DNA of 64,000 bases from Prostheceraeus crozeri (Eukaryota > Platyhelminthes > Polycladida > Euryleptidae): positions 248,001 through 312,000 of the forward strand of contig CAJQUW010008025.1 of the NCBI GenBank assembly GCA_907163375.1. The letters are read 5' to 3'. The translations under genes were made by a program, and so were the position numbers. Below the pieces are notes generated by a model that worked only from the letters and a program-made list of their open reading frames with translations, searched no databases and was not told where the DNA came from. Below, piece by piece: positions 45,830 through 58,984 of the stretch (the stretch's first letter is position 1; the number at the start of each line of letters is the position of its first letter).

Positions 45830-48800
45830 ACAAGTTAGACTAAGCGTTCTACTATTTGTAAATGAAAGATATAGTTTCAACAGTTTACAGATTGAAAATA
45901 AAGTTTCAATAGTGTGTGTATGTGTGTATGTTAAGAATAAAGTTTTATCTGTTTGTATGTTAGAAATAGAATGAAGTTTCACCAGTTTACAAGCTAAGAA
46001 TAAAGTTCTATCTGTTTATATGTTAGAAATAAAATAAAGTTTCAATAGTTTGCAAGTTAAAAATAAAGTTTCAAGAGTTTACAAGTTTTAAAATAAAGTT
46101 TAAATAGTGTGCAAGATAAAAAATAAAGTTTGAACAGTTTACAAGCTGAAATAAAGTTTTAATAGTGTACACGTTGGAAATAAAGTTTTAATAGTTTATG
46201 TGCTTCAAAATAGAGTTATAACAGTTTATATGTTAGAAATAAAATGAAGTTTCATCAGTTTACAAGTTAAGAATAAAGTTCTATCTGTTTGTCTGATAGA
46301 AATAAAACAAAGTTTCAACCGTTTGCAAGTTAAAAATAAAGTTTCAACAGTTTACAAGTTAAAATTAAAGCTTCAACAATTACAAGTTAAAAATAAAACT
46401 TCAAAAGTTTACCAGTTAGAAATAAAGTTTCATCAGTTTACAAGTCAAAATAAAGTTTCAACAGATTATAAGTTAAAAGAAAAGTTCCAATAGTATGTGC
46501 ATTAGAAATAACGTTTCAGCTGTTTGTATGTTAGAAATAAGATAAAGTTTCAATTGTGTGTACGTTAGAAATAAAGTTCTATCTGTTTCTATGATAGAAA
46601 TAAAACAAAGTTTCAACCGTTAACAAGTTAAAAATAAAGTTTCAAGAGTTTACAAGTTAAAACTAATGTTTCAATAGTGTGTGTATGTTAAGAGTAAAGT
46701 TTTATCAGCTTGTATGTTAGAAATAAAATGAAGTTTCATCAGTTTACAAGTTAAGAATAAAGTTCTATCTGTTTATATGTTAGAAATAAAATAAAGTTTC
46801 AATAGTTTGCAAGTTAAAAATAAAGTTTCAAGAGTTTACAAGTTTTAAAATAAAGTTTAAATAGTGTGCAAGATAAAAAATAAAGTTTGAACAGTTTACA
46901 AGCTGAAATAAAGTTTTAATAGTGTACACGTTGGAAATAAAGTTTTAATAGTTTATGTGCTTCAAAATAGAGTTATATGTTAGAAATAAAATGAAGTTTC
47001 ATCAGTTTACAAGTTAAGAATAAAGTTCTATCTGTTTGTCTGATAGAAATAAAACAAAGTTTCAACCGTTTACAAGTTAAAAATAAAGTTTCAACAGTTT
47101 ACAAGTTAAAATTAAAGCTTCAACAATTACAAGTTAAAAATAAAACTTCAAAAGTTTACCAGTTAGAAATAAAGTTTCATCAGTTTACAAGTCAAAATAA
47201 AGTTTCAACAGATTATAAGTTAAAAGAAAAGTTCCAATAGTATGTGCATTAGAAATAACGTTTCAGCTGTTTGTATGTTAGAAATAAGATAAAGTTTCAA
47301 TTGTGTGTACGTTAGAAATAAAGTTCTATCTGTTTCTATGATAGAAATAAAACAAAGTTTCAACCGTTAACAAGTTAAAAATAACGTTTCAAGAGTTTAC
47401 AAGTTAAAACTAATGTTTCAATAGTGTATGTATGTTAAGAATAAAGTTAGAACAGTTTACAAGCTGAAATAAAGTTTTAATAGTGTACACGTTGGAAATA
47501 AAGTTTTAATAGTTTATGTGCTTCAAAACAGAGTTATAACAGTTTATATGTTAGAAATAAAGTTTCAACAGTCTACAAGTTAAAAATAAAATTATAACTG
47601 TTTCAAGAGTTTACAAGTTAGAAATTAAGTTTCAATGGTGTATGCGTTAGAAATAAAGTTTTAGCTGTTTGTATATCAAAATAAAGTTTCAAGAGTTTAC
47701 AAGTTAGAAATAAAATGAAGGTTCACCAGTTTACAAGTTAAGAATGAAGTTCTATCTGTTTGTATGTTAGAAATAAAACAAAGTTTCAACCGTTAACAAG
47801 TTAAAAATAAAGTTTCAATAGTTTGCGAGTTAAGAATGAAGTTTCAATAGTGTGTGTATATTAAGAATAAACTTTTATCTGTTTGTATGTTATAAATAAA
47901 ATGAAGCTTCACCAGTTTACAAGTTAACAATAAAGTTTTATCAGCTTGTATGTTAGAAATAAAATGAAGTTTCATCAGTTTACAAGTTAAGAATAAAGTT
48001 TTATCTGTTTACATGTTAGAAATAGAATAAAGTTTCAATAGTTTGCAAGTTAAAAATAAAGTTTCAAGAGTTTACAAGTTTTAAAATAAAGTTTAAATAG
48101 TGTGCAAGATAAAAAATAAAGTTTGAACAGTTTACAAGCTGAAATAAAGTTTTAATAGTGTACACGTTGGAAATAAAGTTTTAATAGTTTATGTGCTTCA
48201 AAATAGAGTTATAACAGTTTATATGTTAGAAATAAAATGAAGTTTCATCAGTTTACAAGTTAAGAATAAAGTTCTATCTGTTTGTCTGATAGAAATAAAA
48301 CAAAGTTTCAACAGTTTACAAGTTAAAATTAAAGCTTCAACAATTACAAGTTAAAAATAAAACTTCAAAAGTTTACCAGTTAGAAATAAAGTTTCATCAG
48401 TTTACAAGTCAAAATAAAGTTTCAACAGATTATAAGTTAAAAGAAAAGTTCCAATAGTATGTGCATTAGAAATAACGTTTCAGCTGTTTGTATGTTAGAA
48501 ATAAGATAAAGTTTCAATTGTGTGTACGTTAGAAATAAAGTTCTATCTGTTTCTATGATAGAAATAAAACAAAGTTTCAACCGTTAACAAGTTAAAAATA
48601 ACGTTTCAAGAGTTTACAAGTTAAAACTAATGTTTCAATAGTGTATGTATGTTAAGAATAAAGTTAGAACAGTTTACAAGCTGAAATAAAGTTTTAATAG
48701 TGTACACGTTGGAAATAAAGTTTTAATAGTTTATGTGCTTCAAAACAGAGTTATAACAGTTTATATGTTAGAAATAAAGTTTCAACAGTCTACAAGTTAA

Positions 48801-51800
48801 AAATAAAATTATAACTGTTTCAAGAGTTTACAAGTTAGAAATTAAGTTTCAATGGTGTATGCGTTAGAAATAAAGTTTTAGCTGTTTGTATATCAAAATA
48901 AAGTTTCAAGAGTTTACAAGTTAGAAATAAAATGAAGGTTCACCAGTTTACAAGTTAAGAATGAAGTTCTATCTGTTTGTATGTTAGAAATAAAACAAAG
49001 TTTCAACCGTTAACAAGTTAAAAATAAAGTTTCAATAGTTTGCGAGTTAAGAATGAAGTTTCAATAGTGTGTGTATATTAAGAATAAACTTTTATCTGTT
49101 TGTATGTTATAAATAAAATGAAGCTTCACCAGTTTACAAGTTAACAATAAAGTTTTATCAGCTTGTATGTTAGAAATAAAATGAAGTTTCATCAGTTTAC
49201 AAGTTAAGAATAAAGTTTTATCTGTTTACATGTTAGAAATAGAATAAAGTTTCAACCGTTAACAAGTTAAAAATAAAGTTTCAAGAGTTTACAAGTTAAA
49301 ATAAAGTTTCAATAGTGTATGTATGTTAAGAATAAAGTTAGAACAGTTTACAAGCTGAAATAAAGTTTTAATAGTGTACACGTTGGAAATAAAGTTTTAA
49401 TAGTTTATGTGCTTCAAAACAGAGTTATAACAGTTTATATGTTAGAAATAAAGTTTCAACAGTCTACAAGTTAAAAATAAAATTATAACTGTTTCAAGAG
49501 TTTACAAGTTAGAAATTAAGTTTCAATGGTGTATGCGTTAGAAATAAAGTTTTAGCTGTTTGTATATCAAAATAAAGTTTCAAGAGTTTACAAGTTAGAA
49601 ATAAAATGAAGGTTCACCAGTTTACAAGTTAAGAATGAAGTTCTATCTGTTTGTATGTTAGAAATAAAACAAAGTTTCAACCGTTAACAAGTTAAAAATA
49701 AAGTTTCAATAGTTTGCGAGTTAAGAATGAAGTTTCAATAGTGTGTGTATATTAAGAATAAACTTTTATCTGTTTGTATGTTATAAATAAAATGAAGCTT
49801 CACCAGTTTACAAGTTAACAATAAAGTTTTATCAGCTTGTATGTTAGAAATAAAATGAAGTTTCATCAGTTTACAAGTTAAGAATAAAGTTTTATCTGTT
49901 TACATGTTAGAAATAGAATAAAGTTTCAATAGTTTGCAAGTTAAAAATAAAGTTTCAAGAGTTTACAAGTTTTAAAATAAAGTTTAAATAGTGTGCAAGA
50001 TAAAAAATAAAGTTTGAACAGTTTACAAGCTGAAATAAAGTTTTAATAGTGTACACGTTGGAAATAAAGTTTTAATAGTTTATGTGCTTCAAAATAGAGT
50101 TATATGTTAGAAATAAAATGAAGTTTCATCAGTTTACAAGTTAAGAATAAAGTTCTATCTGTTTGTCTGATAGAAATAAAACAAAGTTTCAACAGTTTAC
50201 AAGTTAAAATTAAAGCTTCAACAATTACAAGTTAAAAATAAAACTTCAAAAGTTTACCAGTTAGAAATAAAGTTTCATCAGTTTACAAGTCAAAATAAAG
50301 TTTCAACAGATTATAAGTTAAAAGAAAAGTTCCAATAGTATGTGCATTAGAAATAACGTTTCAGCTGTTTGTATGTTAGAAATAAGATAAAGTTTCAATT
50401 GTGTGTACGTTAGAAATAAAGTTCTATCTGTTTCTATGATAGAAATAAAACAAAGTTTCAACCGTTAACAAGTTAAAAATAACGTTTCAAGAGTTTACAA
50501 GTTAAAACTAATGTTTCAATAGTGTATGTATGTTAAGAATAAAGTTAGAACAGTTTACAAGCTGAAATAAAGTTTTAATAGTGTACACGTTGGAAATAAA
50601 GTTTTAATAGTTTATGTGCTTCAAAACAGAGTTATAACAGTTTATATGTTAGAAATAAAGTTTCAACAGTCTACAAGTTAAAAATAAAATTATAACTGTT
50701 TCAAGAGTTTACAAGTTAGAAATTAAGTTTCAATGGTGTATGCGTTAGAAATAAAGTTTTAGCTGTTTGTATATCAAAATAAAGTTTCAAGAGTTTACAA
50801 GTTAGAAATAAAATGAAGGTTCACCAGTTTACAAGTTAAGAATGAAGTTCTATCTGTTTGTATGTTAGAAATAAAACAAAGTTTCAACCGTTAACAAGTT
50901 AAAAATAAAGTTTCAATAGTTTGCGAGTTAAGAATGAAGTTTCAATAGTGTGTGTATATTAAGAATAAACTTTTATCTGTTTGTATGTTATAAATAAAAT
51001 GAAGCTTCACCAGTTTACAAGTTAACAATAAAGTTTTATCAGCTTGTATGTTAGAAATAAAATGAAGTTTCATCAGTTTACAAGTTAAGAATAAAGTTTT
51101 ATCTGTTTACATGTTAGAAATAGAATAAAGTTTCAACCGTTAACAAGTTAAAAATAAAGTTTCAAGAGTTTACAAGTTAGAAATAAAGTTTCAATAGTGT
51201 ATATGTTAGAAATAGAGTTTTATCTGTTTGTTAAAATAAGATCGCAAGATTTACTAGTTTGCAAGTTAGACTTAGCGTTCTACTATTTGTAAGTGAAAGA
51301 TATAGTTTCAACAGTTTACAGATTAAAAATAAAGTTTCAACAGTGTGTATGTTGGAAATAAAGTTTAAGCTATTTATGTGTTAGAAATAAAACAAAGTTT
51401 CAACCGTTAACAAGTTAAAAATAAAGTTTCAATAGTTTACAAGTTAAGAATGAAGTTTCAATAGTGTGTGTATATTAAGAATAAAGTTTTATCTGTTTGT
51501 ATGATAGAAATAAAACAAAGTTTTAACCGTTTACAAGTTAAAATAAAGTTTCAAGAGTTTACAAGTTAGAAATAAAGTTTCAATAGTGTATATGTTAGAA
51601 ATAGAGTTTTATCTGTTTGTTAAAATAAGATCGCAAGATTTACTAGTTTGCAAGTTAGACTTAGCGTTCTACTATTTGTAAGTGAAAGATATAGTTTCAA
51701 CAGTTTACAGATTAAAAATAAAGTTTCAACAGTGTGTATGTTGGAAATAAAGTTTAAGCTATTTATGTGTTAGAAATAAAACAAAGTTTCAACCGTTAAC

Positions 51801-52290
51801 AAGTTAAAAATAAAGTTTCAATAGTTTACAAGTTAAGAATGAAGTTTCAATAGTGTGTGTATATTAAGAATAAAGTTTTATCTGTTTGTATGATAGAAAT
51901 AAAACAAAGTTTTAACCGTTTACAAGTTAAAATAAAGTTTCAATAGTTTACAAGTTAAGAATAAAGTTTCAATAGTGCGTATGTTACGAATAAAGTTCTA
52001 TCTGTTTATATGTTAGAAATAGAATGAAATTTCACCAGTTTACAAGTTAAGAATAAAGTTCTATCTGTTTAAGTTTACAAGTTAAGAATAAAGTTCTATC
52101 TGTTTGTATGTTAGAAATGAAGTTTTATCTGTTTGTATGCTAGAAATAAAGTTTCATCAGTTTCCATATTAAAAAATAAAGTTTTTAGCAGTTTACAAGT
52201 TAAAAATAAAGTTTTAATAGTGTATGCGTTAGAAATAGAGTTTTAGCCTTTGTATGCTAGAAATAAAGGTATAGCTATTTGTAAATAATA
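45830..52290 (+). repeat. AATAAA minisatellite, left array (about 6.4 kb)
   Basis: Roughly 200 units of about 26-32 bp based on GTTTACAAGTTAAAAATAAA followed by GTTTCAACA. Most units carry the poly(A) signal AATAAA on the plus strand; the minus strand reads TTTATT. Longer blocks recur as higher-order repeats: CAATGGTGTATGCGTTAG occurs near 47,632, 48,852, 49,525 and 50,731, and CCAATAGTATGTGCATTAG near 46,487, 47,231, 48,450 and 50,330. No protein-like frame is present. It begins just after the arm's last module and ends where unique sequence starts. Confidence 0.92.
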
Positions 52291-52620
52291 AAAATTGTAA
52301 GTGATTAGCATATTTCGTTTGCTGAAAAGAAGGTGTTCTGCCTGTTAGTGTTGGTGTATTAATATTGAAGAATTTGGTAGTATCTGTTCAATTGAAGACT
52401 ATAATGGTTCTAGCAAATATTAAAAACAGCAGCCATTATATAATTTATGAAACTGAACCCTTTCCTGCTGCTCTCATTCGAGTGGTACCCTATACATATT
52501 ACCATCCTTCATAACGGGCATTGTATCATAACAGGCTTATGTGATTTCAATAAAGTATCACGGATTGTTAAATTCCTAATGTGTTATCTGTTTAATGTAT
52601 AGCTAATGGAGGCATGTTAA
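52291..52620. other. Unique sequence next to the array
   Basis: AT-rich sequence between the array and the remnant of the rightward gene. I see no repeat unit and no protein-like frame. Confidence 0.4.
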
Positions 52621-53519
52621 ACGTTGAGTTTTTCCTTCATTCACTGACGACTCATCATATGAATGAGTTAAGGTGAAAACGGTATGCATCATCAATTTGA
52701 CTGACAAAGGAATGCACACGCACTGAATGGGGAAAAGATCAGGCTGTCAATAAGGATGAATAGAATCTTATCGAATGGTCTGACATCTACGACAATGAGG
52801 TGGATCCATTTTTAGACATGGGTTATCGCTTTGTCTGATATGAAAACGTTCACACGCTCGCATATTCAGCTGTGAATATAATTTACTATTACTATTTTTA
52901 GTGACTATCTTTACAAGAAGAATGACAGTGATGTAAGCAACATGCTTCCTAAGCTGAATAGAGCTGTTTGTGTTATTCTATTAGACATGTCGTTTAGCAA
53001 ATCGGCGATACAACGATGTTGCCCACCTGTTAGAAAAATTAGCACAAGCGAGTTATGTGAAGTGTTACTTGATGATGCAAAGATACATCACATTTCATTT
53101 TTGATTGAAAATCAAAGTGCTCTTCTAAAACTGGGCGATGGCATTCATTGTCAATTGAGTGAAAATTTGATAAAACTGTAGTTTTTCATTGCTGTAAAAT
53201 GTGTTTACTGCTACACACATGATTGGTGTAGGAATACCAATGACACTTGATAAACATAACAGCACCTTTACATTCAAAGTGATCTGATTTAACCTATTTC
53301 TTTTGATGAGAAAAAAGAATACATTTTACGCGATTTCATTCATGACAAAGACGCTTCATATGGTATAGTCGAGAAGATGTTTGAATCTATTTTCTATCAT
53401 CCCGTCGTCAAACAAACTATACCCTCTATTGCTATCAAAATTACCAATGGTTTACAAGAGTGCATCCACATGAAAGATACTAAATCCCTCGTAACTTTAG
53501 TGTTTCGGAAAACAAAGTG
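52621..53519 (+). pseudogene. Decayed rightward gene of the element
   Basis: Several short protein-like stretches on the plus strand lie close together, the longest open one at 52,942-53,181. They look like the remains of one gene of the element, converging with the polymerase gene. The remnant is broken in several places and I recognise no family. A poly(A) signal (AATAAA, near 53,612) lies downstream. It may be an old structural or replication gene of the element, but nothing here proves it. Confidence 0.4.
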
Positions 53520-53533
53520 AAGTCTTTATACAA

Positions 53534-53620
53534 CATTTATTGAAATATGTACATGAATGTGAAGCAATAGACTTTATACAACATCCACTGAAAATATATA
53601 CATGAGCGCACTTCAATAAA
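53534..53620. terminator. Convergent poly(A) signals
   Basis: AATAAA lies on the plus strand near 53,612 and on the minus strand near 53,540, between the decayed rightward gene and the polymerase gene. A short imperfect duplication (CTTTATACAACAT near 53,523 and 53,571) surrounds them. Confidence 0.5.
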
Positions 53621-53831
53621 CATTGTTATATACAAAAAGTCTTTTTACTTCGTGAAGGGTGGAAATATACAGGGATAGGAAAAATGTCTTTCAGTGGAAA
53701 AGTCATCACATGGGGAATGTACAGATGTGGACACATATTCACAAGGAAAAAACAATCTCATGCGATACATAAAACAACAATGTTTATCTACAGAAATCAA
53801 CATCAAAATACTGAGTTAAGGATGAATCTAT

Positions 53832-56800
53832 TTACACGTCTCCTGAATGTGGTAGTGTGAGTTTAATTCTTTTGGGTGGTGGTATGTTTGTGTCAGGATG
53901 TCCATGTGGAAGAGATATGTTGTGTTCTAACCAGCACCTCTTATCCTCCCATGCTGAAAGCGCCCGTTTCCTAAAAGTATGAGTTTTGATCTCATGCGAC
54001 TTAGATTTTAAGATTGTCATATTGACAAACGTTATATTTTTATTCCTATAGGCTTTCCTGAAATTCTTATGTTTCATGTTAAAGACCAATGATCTTGATA
54101 TGCCTTTAGCACGCTTAATACTATCGTCGCTATCCTTTAATTTCATACTGTACATTTTTGGACGGAGGAGAATCATTTCATCTATTTCCTTCCCTGCTGT
54201 CTCATCCTTAAAGCAGCCAAGTTTTGCCTTATTTTTGATGGAGTAGAGTGGGTGATCAGTAGGATAATTTGATGTATCAAAATATCTTTCTAAAGATTTT
54301 CCTACTTCATTGAAATTTAAATCTTTTTGAGTGGTAATACCTAAGAAGAAACTATCTGTATCACCACCCAACAAACGAACCTCTTTTACGAGAGGACATG
54401 GTTTTAGTATTTTATAAAAGAGTTGGTACATTTCAAGCTTAGAGTAATCTAGTACAGCTTGACCAATATAGATGGGTTTGCACAACTCAACTTCAGATTT
54501 TATCATTTTAACACCTATAAGGTCCTCATCGATAATGTCTCTATCGATGAATAGAGGTGATGAGACCAATTTGTGATACTTTTGATCATCATTAACTAGT
54601 TTGTAGTTTACGCGCTTTCTAACATCCTCCATCGTCTTACCAAATAGACTGTTGTTCTTATATTTATAAAAATCTTTTTCAAAATTATTTTGGGCTAGTG
54701 CACGTTTCTGGCTGTTGCTATCAATATATGGTTTGAGGAAGGCTTTCTGTCTAAATTTAATAATGCGGTGAACTCTTTTTAAAATCATACCCATTTCTAA
54801 ATAAAATTTTAAGATGCTAAAGTGGACTAGATAGTTTTCTTTATCATACTGGGTGAGTAAAAGTTTGCGGCAAGGCTTATAGTCGGGTTGACCGCATGAT
54901 TCTAAATCTTTATGAAATTGTTTCATAAAGTCGGAAAACATATCTTTGGTCACTTCACCTGATTCAGGTGCGAGTGGAAAATCCACGGTTTTATGTTTAA
55001 TATTATTTGGATAGATTAGATCTATCTCAAAATAATATCCCCAATCACCTTCATCTGGAATTGCTAGTATGTTGGAAGGGTTGGAGAAATGTTGAATTTC
55101 ACTATCATCTAACCAGCTAAACTCAGAGTGAGGTAGCGGTTTGGATAATGAACTACCATACAAATTATTTTGGTCATAATACTTCAGATGAGTCTGGTCA
55201 TTGCCTACTATTTTTGATTTTAACCTATGTTTATTTACAAATGTGAGACCACCGCGAATTCCTCGCTCAAATAAATTATACATCTCTGGATCTTGTAAGA
55301 GATGAATGGTCTCACCAGTCATTTTAAAAGCAGACTTAAATGACATGGCTGGCAGACTGACAAAGTGGACGGGATCTAACTTATCTTCTTCTAATGCCAC
55401 TCGTCGAAACTCCTGAAATACATCAGCCAGCAAAAATACATCTAACTTAAGGTAGGCAATCATATATTCACCAAATGTATGGCAGTCAAATTTTATCCAT
55501 GCATCTTGTGCATGATCATAATCTTCGGTCTTACATTCTGCACCGGTCAAATCATTTTTAAATTTATCTATGGGCGGAAGAGAAGTCTCGCCGAGTTTAC
55601 TAATTGCATCAAAATATGCATATGGAAAGACTCCTTTCCGTGTGATGACTTCATCGGTTAGATTTGGATATTGTTTCTTAAGATTTTGTGTTAGTGGAAG
55701 AGACTTTAGATTTTGCACGAGAGAGGCCAGTGATGCAGTCATAAATTGGTAGGAATCTAAAAATTTTATATCAAAATAGACCGTCTTATTTTCTTTAGTT
55801 TTATCGACAGGCACTTTTGCTGTCATGGCCATAAACTTCTCTCTCGTTTGCGCTATTACATCAAGCTTCCACTCTTTCATTTGACCTAAACCTCCTTTTA
55901 TTATCATATGGCTGTCGTAGCCCTTGAAATTATGGAAAATGACGGGTAATGTACGCCGCTTCATCCTCAGCGAAAAATTACATTTTGAACAGAGTGCGTT
56001 TCTAAATTTACCAGTGATGTGATCATGGTCGCGCACTTTCTTAATCTTATCATCGTCAAATGTTTTCCTACATTTGGGGCAAACGTTGCAACTATCAAAT
56101 TTTGCTTGATCATCTGCTGTCATATGCAATGATCTGCGATAGAGTTCACCATCATACTTTTGTTGAAATTTTACAGCCTGTTCGAGGAATTGTAGGAATT
56201 GGTAAATACAATCCTCACCTTGCCAGACGCGCATTTTATTTTGCCTACTCCTAAAGTGATCATGCCATACTTCATAGCAGGAAATGGCTGCTGGCTTGTG
56301 GATGATATCATCGATATAGCATTCGATGTCAGCATAGATGACACGCAGGGGACTTAGTTCATCACCATTCTCTCTATATGAAAACTCCTTATCTTTGGGC
56401 ATGCGCTCTATTTGTAGTTTACCCCGCTTGCACCATTCATAATGACTTAGAAATTTATTTTTCGACCAAAATGGTCGTGTGCAGCGGTCGCATATGAAAT
56501 GTTCACCTTTAATCGATTTTTGTATATGGCTGTAAAGGCGATGAATTTTTGGAATACCACAGTAATGCCACTGTTGAGTATTGTCCTCATACACTAGCAA
56601 AAGGTTGACAACTCGATCATAGCTACTTTGGCGGTTGTTATACCTAACGCCTTTTAACCCTTTCTCCCAGACGTGAACCACTATCTTAATTTTATTTAAT
56701 TTCTCAAATTTCTCTATATCTTTCAATTTCATGTCTTCACTATTGCAGTCATCAAACTTTAATTCATTTTCCCACTCTTGATACTTACTTCTACGGAAAC

Positions 56801-57610
56801 GATTATCATTTACATCATTGTAGTGGAGAATGGATAACACTGCATACTTAAAACATTGCGATTCGCAATCTACAGAAATGACTGCTTTTTTGTCTTTTAA
56901 AATTTTTGGAAGATTGAAGGAGCCTCGCCCACTATAACTTTCTAGCAAATTGATTTTAAACTTGGCAGATTCTATACCATCAAAAATGAGGCCACTATCG
57001 CGTTCGTTGAATTTAACTATATTTAGTTTTAGTCCTTGAATATGAAAATTTAACCAAGAATCTTCATCGATTACTTCTGTAGCAGGAGAGGAGGGTATGT
57101 GAAACTCCAACCGCTCTACTATTTGACCAGTATGATGATCGATTTTTACATATTTTATTTTTAAGTAGATGAGCGCTTTTATTCTAAAGTTGTCTAAATT
57201 TCTAAAGAGCGCATCTATCAAGGATGAATTTTGATGAAACCATTCCTCAAAGTTAGCAATGGTTTCTGAGGAGTCCATCTGGTAGTTCCTCACTAAATTG
57301 TTCATTGATATTTCAGAGAGTCGGATAGAGGAGGTACCGTTGGTGTAGGTATCGTTCGTGTGTGTATGTCGAAGTCTATGTGAAGATAATTCAAAATGTG
57401 ACTCAAATGATTGAATGCAGAAGTCGCAAGTAAAGGAGACGTGTTCAATAGAGTCATCCTCACCTCGGGAGATTGATGGCGACTTGGGTTGACACACACG
57501 TTGTCTGATGTGTCGGAGCAGATCGCGTTTCCTCGTGAAGATGTGCCCACAGTCAGCACATTCCCGCTCGTCGCCTTCCCGCGATAGTGTTGAGCTGGAA
57601 CTAGCATCAC
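53832..57610 (-). CDS. Family B DNA polymerase, main exon
   Basis: About 1,260 codons, open throughout, of a protein-primed-type family B DNA polymerase (DNA_pol_B_2). Order of parts: two C2H2-like fingers near the N-terminus, a region typical of element-borne PolB, a further C2H2-like finger (CDRCTRPFW), the 3'-5' exonuclease start YADIECYIDD, an endonuclease-VII-like Cys/His motif (VRDHDHITGK), then palm motifs (YDQNNLYGSSL, NNSLFGKTMED, GGDTDSFF). The layout matches Polinton and related element polymerases, which replicate linear DNA with inverted ends. The acceptor TCTCTTTTAG at 57,611 marks the exon start. The gene looks whole. The polymerase probably copies the element from its ends. 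Confidence 0.93.
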
Positions 57611-57669
57611 CTAAAAGAGAAATCATTCTATCATCTCTATTAAAGTCTTAGTGTTTTGTTACAACTTAC

Positions 57670-57730
57670 CTTCACTCAATAGCTGTAAACTTTCCTTGAG
57701 AAAGGAGGGCTTTGGTGATGAAGTCGATGC
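57670..57730 (-). CDS. Polymerase gene, upstream exon 5
   Basis: A 61-bp stretch between a CAATTTCAG acceptor and a GAAG|GTAAGT donor. It reads in phase 0 and hands over in phase 1 to the main exon. It encodes a Ser/Pro- then Leu-rich segment. The clean borders and matching phase support it. Known Polinton polymerases are mostly intronless, so expression data would decide. Confidence 0.65.
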
Positions 57731-57797
57731 CTGAAATTGAGGAAGATGCTATTAGCCAAACGTTCGAGGGAGATGAGTGAGGAAATCTTCAACCTAC

Positions 57798-57946
57798 CAT
57801 TTTAATGGTGTGGTCGCACACCTCGATCTCCATTTCTAGCGACTTGTTGGAGATGGGAGGGAAGTCGCCTGCTGTTGCCGGTGGTGGTATGTGAGAGTTG
57901 GCGGGGTGGTTAGGAACGTTGTCGCCCAGAAATACCGTTGCGAGAT
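57798..57946 (-). CDS. Polymerase gene, upstream exon 4
   Basis: 149 bp between a TTTCTCAACAG acceptor and an ATG|GTAGGT donor, with phases matching both neighbours. It encodes a Pro/Asn-rich segment then an acidic EMEIEVCDHTIKM. No domain recognised. Confidence 0.62.
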
Positions 57947-58053
57947 CTGTTGAGAAAAGGAAGGAAAGCGATCAGTAACATGACTATTCAATTCCAAGTG
58001 TGGCGTGCGTTTTGTTTAAGTCCTTGTCCCCCTTTACCATCACTGTAACTTAC

Positions 58054-58329
58054 CATCAAGAGAATCTACTTCCACCATCACCGATGGTTCAAGAGGAGGT
58101 AGAAGGGGGATGCGAGCCGAGGGTGGAAGAGTCCGCGGCTTGGGTGTTGGAGGGATGCGGCGACGAGGAGCAGGTATGGGTGGTGGTGGAGGTTGGGCGA
58201 TGACCATGCCCGAGGTGGATGGCTGCTCAGATGGTGGAGCTGAGGTAGATGGGCGAGAGGGTAGGGTCGGAAAATCATCATCATATTTCCGCCTCGCGAC
58301 TTCCTCCCACTTCTCCTGCCATGCCAAAA
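58054..58329 (-). CDS. Polymerase gene, upstream exon 3 (Pro-rich)
   Basis: 276 bp between a CTCTACAG acceptor and a GATG|GTAAGT donor. It starts LAWQEKWEEVARRKYDDDFP and continues into a Ser/Pro-rich, low-complexity part (IAQPPPPPIPAPRRRIPPTP). This is probably a disordered linker at the N-terminus. The GC content is above that of its neighbours because of the proline codons. Confidence 0.65.
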
Positions 58330-58427
58330 CTGTAGAGTGGAAAAGAGATGAGATTGATGAATGATAGAATGCATGCTATCAGCCATGATGATACAGAAGA
58401 CATGACAGCATTCATTAAGATACTTAC

Positions 58428-58502
58428 ATATTCCCAGTCGTTCATAGGCTCGACCAAGTGCCCCTTCAGGAATAGGTTCTCTGTTCATGATGCGCTGCTG
58501 TA
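58428..58502 (-). CDS. Polymerase gene, upstream exon 2
   Basis: 75 bp between a CCTTTTTCAG acceptor and an ATAT|GTAAGT donor, phase-compatible on both sides. It encodes QQRIMNREPIPEGALGRAYE and RLGI. No domain recognised. Confidence 0.62.
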
Positions 58503-58757
58503 CTGAAAAAGGGAGGGAGATATTAGAGTGCATTATAAATTTTAGAAATGAGCTTCGCTTTTGAAAATCGCGGAGTAAAAAGACGTTAAGGGTCTTTTGT
58601 TGAAAATTAGTAAGGATATGATTCTTACATTCTTGATGTTATTCAAAGGTTTATGAAAATTAATTCCTATGCTCAACACACATGGTAACCGAATGATGTT
58701 AGTTCAAGAGTTTTATTAGCACAACCTGCATCCTTGCCCCATCACACAAAAACTTAC

Positions 58758-58833
58758 ATTGCTCAATGAGAGTTTCCTCCATCTTGGCAGAGACGCGATA
58801 AGATTCAATTTTTCTCGTGATACTCGTATCCAT
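58758..58833 (-). CDS. Polymerase gene, probable first coding exon
   Basis: The ATG at 58,833 opens MDTSITRKIESYRVSAKMEE followed by TLIEQ, ending at CAAT|GTAAGT. The exon begins upstream at 58,877 after a CCTTTTCAG acceptor, so a short leader precedes the ATG. The start was chosen because it is the first ATG after that acceptor and its frame meets the next exon. The stretch is charged and probably helical. Confidence 0.6.
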
Positions 58834-58984
58834 ATCGAAGATTAAAGTAGTTAGATTCGACGTCGAAGGCAAATTCACTGAAAAGGATACGTAAGATTTA
58901 TTTCATTTTACCTATGATGATCATGTGAATAGTCATTCAATGAACATGAGTCAATCAACACTTCGAAATGCTCCATACCATAAA

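Larger units (their letters stand above)
39140..45975 (+). repeat. Left inverted-repeat arm
   Basis: The outer edge is placed where GC-rich, C-tract sequence begins (first C run at 39,147) against AT-rich host DNA. The inner edge is placed in the minisatellite, where the alignment with the right arm first breaks (left 45,975 against right 60,155). About 6.8 kb long, of which the inner 3.8 kb can be compared with the right arm in this window. The outer 3 kb cannot be confirmed as duplicated here. Confidence 0.8.

Noticed and set aside
45830-52290. CRISPR-like or telomere-like array
   Set aside because: Units are contiguous and variable without distinct spacers, in a eukaryotic context. A minisatellite with poly(A) signals fits.
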